A stretch of 64,000 bases of DNA, from positions 1 through 64,000 of the forward strand of contig CAZIMS010000003.1 in assembly GCA_964540515.1 (NCBI GenBank), read 5' to 3'. This document shows positions 25,978 through 34,693 of the stretch, piece after piece; the first letter of the stretch is position 1; each line of letters opens with the position of its first letter. The translations under genes and the position numbers were made by a program. Under the pieces are notes generated by a model. It worked only from the letters and a program-made list of their open reading frames with translations. It had not been told where the DNA came from and made no database searches. Source of the stretch: JAOAGA01 sp964540515 (lineage in GTDB: Bacteria; CALINM01).

Positions 25978-28900
25978 ATGAAAAAGATAGCATTAACATT
26001 CATATTGATGCTACTTGTACCTGTAATTGCACAAGCTGCTGTTACAGTAGCAGACGTTGTTAAACATATTCCCACAGATGTGTCAGTGCAAGCAGGTGCA
26101 TCAACTACAGACCTCAACAGAAATGTTATCACCCTTTCATATAGCTTAAGGTCAGATCAAACTAATGATGTGTTAACTAGTATTACAATTGATGATACTG
26201 GAACCCTTGCTGCAGGTGAGGCAGATCTTAAGGTTTATGTTAACCCTATGGGTAGAAATAGTACAAGGGGCGCCTTTCTTGTGGTAAACCAGCCATCTTG
26301 GAGTGCTGCGAGTGGGACTATAAACTTTTCGAGGAACATTGCACTTACACAAAATGTTAAAGCTTTTGTATTTATTGTATATGATTTAAGAAGCACCGCT
26401 GCAGGTAGAACAATTCAGACATCAGTATCGTCCATGGGGCTTGCTGCTGGTAGTGGTAGTGGTACAAGCGTTCCTATAAACCAAACTTCAAATTTAAATA
26501 ATGTAGTTGCAAAGACCGCATGTTATGATGATGTAAAGCTTAATCAATGTGGTATGTGTCACAACTATCAGGGCTATTACCAGATGTTTTATCCCCATTC
26601 ATCAGCTACATCAAGAAAGGGGCATGAAAAACATGTTGGCCTTAATAGATTTGAATGCTTTATCTGCCATAACAATGCAAATAGATATCATACAAGGTAT
26701 ACCAGTGTAGCGCCACAACACATGAATAATGCTATTAACGTAGGCCCTAAGATTTGGGACAATGTATCTTCTGCCGGTGGATTAGGTGTTGGACATGGCA
26801 GTTACAATAGTTCAACAAGAGTATGTTCAAACGTATATTGTCATTCTAATGGTGCTGGCACGAGGGTTAACTCTCCTGCTTGGGGAACAAAGGCATCAGG
26901 CTGTACAGTATGCCATGGGACACCACCAAACACAGGAGCACATAATGCCCACTGGACAAGGATAACAGGCCTTACTTCTCCAGGAGATTGTGGTATATGT
27001 CATAGGGATGGTGGAACAGGCACCTTTCATCATGCCGATGGTCATGTAGATGTGTTATTCGATCCCGCCTATAACGACAGAAACTTAACAGCCACTTACA
27101 ATACTGGTGCAAAGACATGCTCTAATGTAAGTTGTCATGGTGGTGTAACAACCCCAGCCTGGAATTCTGCTACAGGTGCATATAGACAGACAGTTACAGG
27201 TGCTGCTTTCACTTCAGAAAACAATACATGGTTAAGATGTGAGATGTGTCATGTAGTTGATAACATAACATCAGGACAAGAAACCAATGTTTCCAGATGG
27301 AATAGTGCAAGGTCTGGTAAACACAACGCCCATGCTGTGACAGGCCTTGCAAGTATGAGGGCATACACAGGTATAGTTAATGGTGTTAACTTTGGAAGAA
27401 AAAGAATGAGGGTATCAGTATGTTATGTCTGCCACAACAATGCACATTTTGATGGCACAGCAAATGATTATCGCTGGACAAAGGCCAGTATTTCCGATTA
27501 CCATTTTTCCATTAACCCAGGTGGCACTAACAATACAATAGGTGGTAGCGCACAAAGAGGTGGTGGAACTGTAGGAGCAAATATATTTGATACTTATGTT
27601 GATAACTCAACAACTGCTATAGCACTAAATACTTCACCGACTCAAAATGTCTTTTATATGAGGTCAACAGCTGATATATATCAATCTGGTACCTGTAACA
27701 ACACAGACTGCCATGGTGGTGGTACATGGAGTTATGTGGCTACATTAGACTGTACTACATGTCATAGTAAGGTGATAAGGGGTAGAACAGCAAATGTAAT
27801 TGCTGAGTTTAGTATGCCATCTCGCCATGTTCAGGGTGTAGCGGTTAACTCTCATCATTGTTACAGATGCCATTGGGAGGCTGACAATAATGCTGGAACA
27901 ATAGTTAAAAACGCTTTATACCATGGTGATAATAAAGCACAGTTAGTTATCTATGATTCAACTAACAATGCGAGACCAACAACAGCAAATAGCGCAACCT
28001 TAACTGTCTTTAACAGAGCTACATCTGCAACTAGTTTGCGGGTTAATGCCCACTGTTTAGGCTGCCATAATGAAGGTGGAAAGGGAAAAGCAATCTTTCC
28101 AGGTGATACAAGAACAACAAACCAGTATGCTTGGGATGGAAGCTCAATACAGGCGAGATATATGGCATATAGACGTTACTCGTCACATGTGTATAACGCA
28201 GTAACCTACAACGTAGTTCCAAATAAAATTAAAACTTCTAGCTCACACTACTATATGAACCAGCATCAAAGAGGTGTTGCTGTTGGTGCAGCATGGTCAG
28301 ATGACCAGAGCACGATTTTAGCAGCAGGCACCTTTGATGCCCAGGGAAGGCAGGGTTCTGTTGGTTGTTTAGACTGTCATAACTCACACGGCTCTAACAT
28401 ACCTTTTGGTACCTTTGGCTATACATCTTACAGCTCCTTTACTGGTAAACACAGGGGTGGTATATTAAAACAGACATGGGCAAATACTCATGGCTATGGT
28501 GATAATTATACACCGACTGAAAGAAATCTTAACGTTACTGGTGGTTTATGGGCAATATGGAGCGCCCAAGCAGCACTATGCTTTGACTGTCATTTAGGTC
28601 CTGATAAGGCCATTACAGCATATTTGGGATCAACCTATTCAAGCTGGTCTTCAGTAACTACTTTGCCACCAGATAGTAGGGGAGTAAGAAGAAACTACAT
28701 TAGCTATGGTAGAAACGCTGGTAATATCATTGCAGGTTACTATGATCCTATAAATTATGAAGCTGCAATAACTAACAGAGCATCGATACACGGTAGAGGT
28801 AGATGGTATATAGATTTAAACACCGCAAATACTACCTATGGTAATAATGGCTATAGTTATGTACAAAATCAGAGAAACAATAGTGCAGCCTTCTGGTTTG

Positions 28901-30273
28901 GTGAGTTTAGTTATAAAAGAGGTACTATAATTGGTACCCATTTTAAAAAATACGATGGTGCCTACGTACAAGGTTATACTCCAAGAGACTGGAAAAATAG
29001 TGCTAATTCTGGTAATACTAGATCAGATCTAAGGGGTATGTGCACGCCATGTCATGATCCTCATGGAGTTAATGCCCTAAATGGAAGTCCCTACTTGGCA
29101 AATATAAGGTATTACTCTCCACAGCTTAAAGGTATGTGGCTAACAGGTTTATATTATGAAGACAGACCTGGAAATAGAGATACTTCTGCTAATTCCGAGG
29201 GCACTTACGCAGTTGTTAATACTTTTAGTACCAATACTCTTACTAATACGAGAGTAGCTCCAAGAATGGTTCCTACAAAAAGACTAAGCAGACCTAAACA
29301 AACAGGTAATGGATATGGTTTTGGTTTGAATGACGGATTAGGTCAAGATGGTTTCTTTATTGATGATAATACCTTCGGCGTAACAATAAATAATGGTACT
29401 ACTGCTGTTGAGTTGTTTAGTAATAATAATTATAATCTTGTGCATCAAAACTACTGGTTTGATAACTGGACTAATGGTCAAGTACATCCATTTCGTACAG
29501 GAGGGTCAGTTACTGTGAATATGATTTCGGAGAGTGAAAGTCAGTTTGCAGGTTTGTGCCTTGGTTGTCATCCAAAAAGCGTTTTAGTAAATACGCTATC
29601 ATCTCATAACAATAGAAGAGCGTCATTTCAAACGCATGCCCATAAAACAGTAAAAGGCTGGGCTGCAACGGCAAATTCGCCTGCAAATGCTGATATAGTA
29701 CCAAACTATTATATCAACAGAGCTTCTAACGCCGCAGGCTTAACGAACGCTTATACAACGACTAATAATTTTGGAAATATTTCAATGTCACCACTTCTAT
29801 TGTATGCTAATGGTGGTACTGCTGGAATAAGAGGATTAGATGCTCCTAATGTGCAGGTAGGTATTCACTTTTACTGGGGCTTACATTTACCAAAGCAGGC
29901 TGATACAAACGCAAGCAACAATATACAGGTACAATATCATAACTTCCCATGCTCAAAGTGCCACACAGTTCACACCTCAAGGCTACCAAGACTTATGAAA
30001 ACTAACTGTTTAGATGTAAGGCAGTCAAAAGATGTTGCAAATAACTGGGCATCAGGTAGTAATTTATTTAGACAGAAATTTGCAGAAGGTAATAATAACT
30101 GGTACATTAGAATGATTTATACAGGCACAAACAATAGTCCAGGAACATCAGGGACTACAGCAAATCTTCTCATCTGGAATCCAGCCAGAGCCGTTAGATG
30201 CCATAATAGTCCACTTGTTATGGATAACGTTAATCAAACCAGATGGAATGATGTAACTCCATGGGGTAATTAA
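25978..30273 (+). CDS. multiheme c-type cytochrome (about 17 haem sites) with N-terminal beta-sandwich
   Basis: 1431 residues from the ATG at 25978, which has AGGAAGG 5 bp upstream and gives a clean signal peptide (MKKIALTFILMLL...AQA); an ATG at 25942 and GTG at 25933 are in frame. Residues about 20-165 have no Cys and look like a beta-sandwich (alternating strands, Gly/Ser/Thr turns). Haem sites follow: 14 CXXCH (CGMCH, CFICH, CTVCH, CGICH, CEMCH, CYVCH, CTTCH, CYRCH, CLGCH, CLDCH, CFDCH, CTPCH, CLGCH, CSKCH) and 3 CX4CH (CSNVYCH, CSNVSCH, CNNTDCH). A late lone RCH is not a site. Long Asn/Tyr-rich haem-free stretches lie between sites in the C-terminal half. Probably exported with its 42-haem neighbour. 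Confidence 0.9.
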   Translation: MKKIALTFILMLLVPVIAQAAVTVADVVKHIPTDVSVQAGASTTDLNRNVITLSYSLRSDQTNDVLTSITIDDTGTLAAGEADLKVYVNPMGRNSTRGAFLVVNQPSWSAASGTINFSRNIALTQNVKAFVFIVYDLRSTAAGRTIQTSVSSMGLAAGSGSGTSVPINQTSNLNNVVAKTACYDDVKLNQCGMCHNYQGYYQMFYPHSSATSRKGHEKHVGLNRFECFICHNNANRYHTRYTSVAPQHMNNAINVGPKIWDNVSSAGGLGVGHGSYNSSTRVCSNVYCHSNGAGTRVNSPAWGTKASGCTVCHGTPPNTGAHNAHWTRITGLTSPGDCGICHRDGGTGTFHHADGHVDVLFDPAYNDRNLTATYNTGAKTCSNVSCHGGVTTPAWNSATGAYRQTVTGAAFTSENNTWLRCEMCHVVDNITSGQETNVSRWNSARSGKHNAHAVTGLASMRAYTGIVNGVNFGRKRMRVSVCYVCHNNAHFDGTANDYRWTKASISDYHFSINPGGTNNTIGGSAQRGGGTVGANIFDTYVDNSTTAIALNTSPTQNVFYMRSTADIYQSGTCNNTDCHGGGTWSYVATLDCTTCHSKVIRGRTANVIAEFSMPSRHVQGVAVNSHHCYRCHWEADNNAGTIVKNALYHGDNKAQLVIYDSTNNARPTTANSATLTVFNRATSATSLRVNAHCLGCHNEGGKGKAIFPGDTRTTNQYAWDGSSIQARYMAYRRYSSHVYNAVTYNVVPNKIKTSSSHYYMNQHQRGVAVGAAWSDDQSTILAAGTFDAQGRQGSVGCLDCHNSHGSNIPFGTFGYTSYSSFTGKHRGGILKQTWANTHGYGDNYTPTERNLNVTGGLWAIWSAQAALCFDCHLGPDKAITAYLGSTYSSWSSVTTLPPDSRGVRRNYISYGRNAGNIIAGYYDPINYEAAITNRASIHGRGRWYIDLNTANTTYGNNGYSYVQNQRNNSAAFWFGEFSYKRGTIIGTHFKKYDGAYVQGYTPRDWKNSANSGNTRSDLRGMCTPCHDPHGVNALNGSPYLANIRYYSPQLKGMWLTGLYYEDRPGNRDTSANSEGTYAVVNTFSTNTLTNTRVAPRMVPTKRLSRPKQTGNGYGFGLNDGLGQDGFFIDDNTFGVTINNGTTAVELFSNNNYNLVHQNYWFDNWTNGQVHPFRTGGSVTVNMISESESQFAGLCLGCHPKSVLVNTLSSHNNRRASFQTHAHKTVKGWAATANSPANADIVPNYYINRASNAAGLTNAYTTTNNFGNISMSPLLLYANGGTAGIRGLDAPNVQVGIHFYWGLHLPKQADTNASNNIQVQYHNFPCSKCHTVHTSRLPRLMKTNCLDVRQSKDVANNWASGSNLFRQKFAEGNNNWYIRMIYTGTNNSPGTSGTTANLLIWNPARAVRCHNSPLVMDNVNQTRWNDVTPWGN

Positions 30274-30297
30274 AAAAAAAATAAAAGGAGGTTTGTG

Positions 30298-30354
30298 ATG
30301 AAAAAGTATATTAAACCCAAAAAAGTAGGTGCGAGTTCCGTTCATCCCTGCTAA
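30298..30354 (+). CDS. 18-residue peptide ORF after the cytochromes
   Basis: ATG 30298 to TAA 30352-30354 encodes MKKYIKPKKVGASSVHPC. A consensus AAGGAGG (30285-30291) lies 6 bp before the start, stronger than most ribosome sites here, and a terminator follows 29 bp after the stop, so the ORF ends the cytochrome transcript. The N-terminus is basic (six Lys) with a Y-x-x-P, a motif also found in some RiPP leader peptides; the C-terminus is HPC. I do not recognise it. It may be a real peptide, a leader remnant, or a chance frame behind a good ribosome site. Confidence 0.45.
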   Translation: MKKYIKPKKVGASSVHPC

Positions 30355-30382
30355 TGAGAAGTTGCAAGTCAGTGTTATTGGT

Positions 30383-30412
30383 AAAAGGGCGTAAATTATA
30401 CGCCCTTTTTTT
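30383..30412 (+). terminator. strong rho-independent terminator ending the cytochrome operon
   Basis: Perfect 11-bp stem AAAAGGGCGTA (30383-30393) / TACGCCCTTTT (30399-30409), 5-base loop, and seven T at 30406-30412. Confidence 0.9.
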
Positions 30413-30451
30413 ATTGATTTCAAAAGTCTTTTTATATTCTACTATAAAACT

Positions 30452-30891
30452 ATGCAAAAGGGCTTTGATGAAGCAAAATTGGAAGCAATAAGACAGTTTC
30501 TTCTTACTCAAGAAAAAAAATATAAGGCAAATAAAGAAGAAGAGCAAAAAAAATCATCGAAACTCTAAAATCGTTGGAACCAATCTGGAAGAGATTTAAA
30601 ATAGAAAAGGTGTATCTATACGGAAGTTTTGCTGATATGACCTTTTCGGCTCATTCAGACATTGATATTGCCGTATATCCCGATGTTGATTATAAGGTGT
30701 TTTCAAAGCTTTTTCATTATGTGAACAGACCTTTTAGACGGACGGTGGACCTGCGTTTATTGAGTGAGCTGCCCTTTCGTCAAAATGTGGAAAAAGAAGG
30801 AATTTTGATTTATGAAAGAAAGGCTCGTCATATTAAAAAGTGTGATTGCTGTAGATCAAAAAAAACTGGACAAGCTTTTTACAAAAATTGA
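30452..30891 (+). pseudogene. frameshifted MNT-type nucleotidyltransferase (antitoxin half of an MNT/HEPN pair)
   Basis: From the ATG at 30452 the frame reads MQKGFDEAKLEAIRQFLL and on to EEEQKK, then stops soon after an A8 tract (30546-30553). One extra A would continue the protein as IIETLKSLEPIWKRFKIEKV into the open downstream frame, which holds the nucleotidyltransferase core YLYGSFADMTFSAHSDIDIAVY (GS...DxD) and VDLRLLSELPF. The downstream part could also start at TTG 30574 as a shortened protein. So the gene is broken, or reads through by slippage at A8, or the sequence has an indel error. It overlaps the HEPN gene by 80 bp. Confidence 0.7.
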
Positions 30892-31297
30892 AAGAGCTTA
30901 TTTATCCTTTTTACAGTCAGGGTAATATGCTAAATTGGTGGAAGCAGCATTCTATATAAATCAGCTTTATACTGGATTTGAAAGGATGTTTAAACACATA
31001 GCAAAAGTTTTTGAGAATAATATTGAAGATGACTTCTGGCATAAATCGCTTCTTGAGAGAATGTCTATTGAGATTGAGTCTGTAAGGCCTGCTGTTATAT
31101 CTAAAAAGTATTTTGATTATTTGAATGAGCTTCGATCATTTCACCATTTTTTCAGACATGCTTATGACACAGATATAGACAGAGAAAAGTTCAACATAGT
31201 TATAAAAATGACAAAACATTTAGAGAAAACGGGAAGAAAAGATTTAGAAAAATTTGTTATATTCCTTCAAAACTTAATCAAGAAAATAGAAGGATGA
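30812..31297 (+). pseudogene. HEPN (HepT-like) toxin gene with an in-frame stop
   Basis: From the ATG at 30812 the frame reads MKERLVILKSVIAVDQKKLD on to YLSFLQSG and meets TAA at 30923-30925. The same frame continues at once with YAKLVEAAFYINQLYTGFERMFKHIAKVFE and onward to 31297. The second part carries the HepT-type features WHKSLLERM, RPAVISKKYFDYLNELRSFHHFFRHAY, with the R-x4-6-H RNase motif region intact. A single nonsense change therefore separates a 37-residue head from a 120-residue body, which could restart at TTG 30935. With the frameshifted MNT partner this looks like a decaying toxin-antitoxin module. Confidence 0.72.
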
Positions 31298-31381
31298 TCT
31301 TTAATATATTTACTAATTTTTTCATTATCTCTACATAGAAAAGGTTTAAGTTTATTTCTTTTTTTTGAGATTAAAATATCT

Positions 31382-31387
31382 TATAAT
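31382..31387 (+). promoter_or_regulatory. consensus -10 box (TATAAT) just before the first STT3 gene
   Basis: TATAAT lies 8 bp before the ATG at 31396, and there is no ribosome site. The -35 region is only a T run. The transcript would begin within a few bases of the ATG, i.e. be nearly leaderless. Confidence 0.4.
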
Positions 31388-31395
31388 AAAGCATT

Positions 31396-34011
31396 ATGAA
31401 TGAGAGAAAGATTACTAATTATCTATTGTTAGTCTTTACACTATCGTCATTTATCTTAAGACTTATACCATGGAAATACACTATAATTGATGGTGGTAAA
31501 TGGGTACTATTTGTACAACCCGATGCCTATTACCATTTAAGAAGAGCAACTATTTGGGCACAGAATTTTCCTAAAATTTTTACTCTTGATTATTATATGG
31601 CATATCCATTTGGTGCTGAGTGTCCTTGGCCGCCACTTTATGATTGGCTTATTGCTGTTGTGACGATTATTTTAGGAGGCGGAAAATATAATGTTAATAT
31701 ATTACAGATTGTAACAGCATTATTCCCACCGATCTTAGCGGCATTATGTATTTATCCCGTTTATAAAGTTGTTTTTTTGATATGGAAAAGCAATAGAGTA
31801 GCTTTAATAGCTGCCTTTTTTGCTATCTTGATGCCAGGTATGCTTAGTTATTCAACCATAGCTTCTGGTGATCATCATATAGCAGAAACCTTGATAGGAC
31901 TTTGTTTTTATTATTATGCATTAAAAATTGTAGATGCTGCAGAGGATAAAGGGATATCTAATAAAGATGTTTCTTTAACTGCAATATTTATAATAATAGG
32001 ACTGTTAGTATGGCAAGGAGAGGTAGTTTTCTTTACAATTTTTGCTATTTATCTTTTTATCCTTTTTTTAAAAATGAGAAATAACTTTGAATTTATAAAA
32101 AAGGTCTCGAAGGCATTTTTGATATCCTCAATAATTAGTTCATCTTTTTTGGCATTAATAAGATTCATTATTCCAGGAGGAACTCATCTAAGTCTTTTTA
32201 ATTTTGGTTATTTTTCATACTTTCAACCCTTATACATGCTGTTTTTATATTTAGGAGTCTTTTTATTTGGAAGGTTAATATTCATTTATATGAAAAACAA
32301 AAAAATTTTTTTAATATCACTTTTAAGCACAGCTATTTTTATATTAACCACTTTAATTATTATCAAACCCTTAAGAGTTGGAGTTTGGGAAGGTATAAAC
32401 TTCCTTTTCAAAACTGATCCATGGCATGCAAGTATAAATGAGTTTCAAAGTACCTTTACTTTGAATTTTCTAAAAAGTAGCTTAGAAAGCTTTGAAGGAT
32501 GGACTAATATTATTTATTTTTTATCATTTTTACTTCCTTTTACATATTCTGTATTTTTTATTTATAAATGGCTTAAAAATAAAAAAATAAGCTATCTATT
32601 TGTTACAGAACTACAAATTAAACCATCAAAAAGTAATAACTTCATTATCAATAGTGAGCACTTTAAATATAATAACTCAGATATTTTGAAAAGATTTTTC
32701 GAAAAAAATAAAAATAAAACTTTATTTTTTATTGTAGTCGCCATTGCTTTTTTTCTTTTAGCACTATATCAAAAGAGATGGACCAACTCTTATAGTCCAA
32801 TTCTTGCTATTGGGCTTAGTTTGTTTGCTAACAATATATATATAAGAGTTAAAAAAGGACATTTTTTAATAAGAGAGTTTTTTCATTGGAGGTCAAAAAA
32901 GCTTAAAGATAGTCCTGGTCTATTAACAAGAATCATTTTTTTGTGGGAAAAATCGCCATTAATACTCTCTTTAATAATAATAATTCTTTTCTTATTCCCC
33001 TATTATATAATAGCTCAAGGTATATTGTTAAGAAAAGGCTATCCCATAGAGTCAGATCTGTATAATAGCTTACAATGGATGAGATTATATACTCCAAAAA
33101 CAAGCTATCTCTATAAACCAAATGAAAAACCAGAATATGGTGTACTCGCCACTTGGGATATGGGACACTTTATACAATACATAGCAGAAAGACCTGCAAT
33201 CGTAAATAATTTTGGTCATCAGCTACCGGGAGATGGCTTTAAAACATCTATATATGTATGGAGTTGTGATAGTGAAGATGAGCTCACATCTATTTTAGAT
33301 AAATACCAGGTAAGATATTTAATCCTGTCAGATCCAATTGTTTACTTTAATGATAATGTTAAAGCTTATACAAAGGAAGGTTTTCTTGAAAAAGCAATAC
33401 AGTTTGAAAAAATTCATTACAATATACAAGTACCAGTTCCTACAGAAGAGTTTTTTCGACTACCATTGGCAAATACATGGTTATTTGATGGGAGTGCGAA
33501 CAATTATAAAAGTGCTACAAAAAGGCTAAGGTTAGTCTTTGAGTCTCAAAATCCAACACCTTTTCAGTATTTCGAAGGGTTAGAAACTAAAAAAATTAAG
33601 ATATTTGAATATGTTAAAGGTGTAAAGGTTAAAGGAAAAACAAAACCAAAAGATATTATATACATAAGTGCAGATTTTATTACTAATTTTGATAGAGGCT
33701 TTAGATGGGAAGCTGCAGCTATAGCTGATGAAAATGGTAACTTTACCGCCTATTTGCCCTACGCAACAGCAGAAGATAACCTTTTTGTTAAACCATTATC
33801 TCCCTATTATTTTTATAGCTCCCAAAAAGAAATCAAAGTATATACAACTAATAGTGAGGTAGAAAATGGTGTCGAAAAAAGCGTTGATATGAATTCGGGT
33901 GAAAATATCCCAGAGTTTAAAAGGGATGAGATAAGACAAAAGCTAATTGGCTTAGCAGGTCAGGTAAGGTCTAAAAATTTTATGAAGTTACATAGGAAGA
34001 TTAATGAATAG
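31396..34011 (+). CDS. STT3/PglB-type oligosaccharyltransferase 1
   Basis: 871-residue GT-C membrane enzyme expected to move a glycan from a polyprenyl carrier to Asn of exported proteins. It has about a dozen helices in the first 560 residues. Motifs: PDAYYHLRR near residue 42 (first acidic metal site), SGDHHIAETLIG near 155 (second acidic motif), WQGEV, then in the soluble C-terminal half TWDMGHFIQYIAERPAIVNNFG near 583, the WWDxG sequon-reading motif in the form TWDMG. After that come a LRLVFES module and KIFEYVKGVKVKGK beta domain. Family assignment is firm; acceptor and glycan are unknown. It starts the island and overlaps the next GT2 gene by 8 bp. Confidence 0.85.
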   Translation: MNERKITNYLLLVFTLSSFILRLIPWKYTIIDGGKWVLFVQPDAYYHLRRATIWAQNFPKIFTLDYYMAYPFGAECPWPPLYDWLIAVVTIILGGGKYNVNILQIVTALFPPILAALCIYPVYKVVFLIWKSNRVALIAAFFAILMPGMLSYSTIASGDHHIAETLIGLCFYYYALKIVDAAEDKGISNKDVSLTAIFIIIGLLVWQGEVVFFTIFAIYLFILFLKMRNNFEFIKKVSKAFLISSIISSSFLALIRFIIPGGTHLSLFNFGYFSYFQPLYMLFLYLGVFLFGRLIFIYMKNKKIFLISLLSTAIFILTTLIIIKPLRVGVWEGINFLFKTDPWHASINEFQSTFTLNFLKSSLESFEGWTNIIYFLSFLLPFTYSVFFIYKWLKNKKISYLFVTELQIKPSKSNNFIINSEHFKYNNSDILKRFFEKNKNKTLFFIVVAIAFFLLALYQKRWTNSYSPILAIGLSLFANNIYIRVKKGHFLIREFFHWRSKKLKDSPGLLTRIIFLWEKSPLILSLIIIILFLFPYYIIAQGILLRKGYPIESDLYNSLQWMRLYTPKTSYLYKPNEKPEYGVLATWDMGHFIQYIAERPAIVNNFGHQLPGDGFKTSIYVWSCDSEDELTSILDKYQVRYLILSDPIVYFNDNVKAYTKEGFLEKAIQFEKIHYNIQVPVPTEEFFRLPLANTWLFDGSANNYKSATKRLRLVFESQNPTPFQYFEGLETKKIKIFEYVKGVKVKGKTKPKDIIYISADFITNFDRGFRWEAAAIADENGNFTAYLPYATAEDNLFVKPLSPYYFYSSQKEIKVYTTNSEVENGVEKSVDMNSGENIPEFKRDEIRQKLIGLAGQVRSKNFMKLHRKINE

Positions 34012-34693
34012 TAATTATAGGATATCCGTAGTTATTCCTGTGTATAATGAAAAGGATAATATTAAAAAGATAGTTGAAGAGGTATTAAAACAAAAGGTAG
34101 ATGAGATTATTATTATAGATGACTGTTCTAATGATGGCACAAGAGATGTTTTAAATAATATAGTTGATGATAATATTAAAAAGATATATCACGAAAAAAA
34201 CATGGGGAAAGGAGCTGCTGTAAGAACAGGACTAAAAAGAGTTACTGGCGATATAATTATAATTCAAGATGCAGATCTCGAGTATGACCCTAATGAGTAT
34301 ATTAAGCTTCTTGAACCAATCTTTAAGGATAAGGCAGATGTTGTTTATGGTAGTAGATTTAAAGGTGTTACGAGGGTTTTTTATTTTTGGCATTATTTAG
34401 GCAATAAGTTTCTTACATTCATCTGCAATTTACTTTATAATACTACTTTGTCAGATATGGAGACCTGTTATAAGGTCTTTAAAAGAGAGTGTGTGACAGA
34501 TTTAGAGCTTAAATCTAACGGCTGGGGTTTTGACCCAGAGATTACAGCTCATTTTCTAAAGAAAAAAAACATTCGAATTGTTGAGGTGCCCATATCCTAT
34601 TATGGAAGGACCTATGACGAGGGAAAAAAGATTAGGTGGAAGCATGGCATAGTAGTTTTATTTACTATATTTTGGTGTAAGTTTATAAAGTGA
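34004..34693 (+). CDS. GT2 glycosyltransferase, polyprenyl-phosphate sugar synthase type
   Basis: 229 residues, GT-A fold. ISVVIPVYNEKDNIKKIVEEV at the N-terminus, IIIDDCSNDGTRDVL, NMGKGAAVRTGLKRVTGDIIIIQDADLEYDP with the DxD-like DADLEY, YGSRFKG, and MET-CYKVFKRE. No C-terminal membrane helices, as in Dpm1-like soluble or peripheral enzymes that load a sugar from a nucleotide donor onto polyprenyl phosphate. Such products feed GT-C enzymes like those around it. Sugar not predictable. Overlaps the STT3 gene by 8 bp. Confidence 0.82.
   Translation: MNSNYRISVVIPVYNEKDNIKKIVEEVLKQKVDEIIIIDDCSNDGTRDVLNNIVDDNIKKIYHEKNMGKGAAVRTGLKRVTGDIIIIQDADLEYDPNEYIKLLEPIFKDKADVVYGSRFKGVTRVFYFWHYLGNKFLTFICNLLYNTTLSDMETCYKVFKRECVTDLELKSNGWGFDPEITAHFLKKKNIRIVEVPISYYGRTYDEGKKIRWKHGIVVLFTIFWCKFIK

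Noticed and set aside
21133..30273. Enrichment of N-x-S/T sequons as proof of N-glycosylation
   Set aside because: About 28 sequons in the giant cytochrome is near what its Asn, Ser and Thr content would give by chance.
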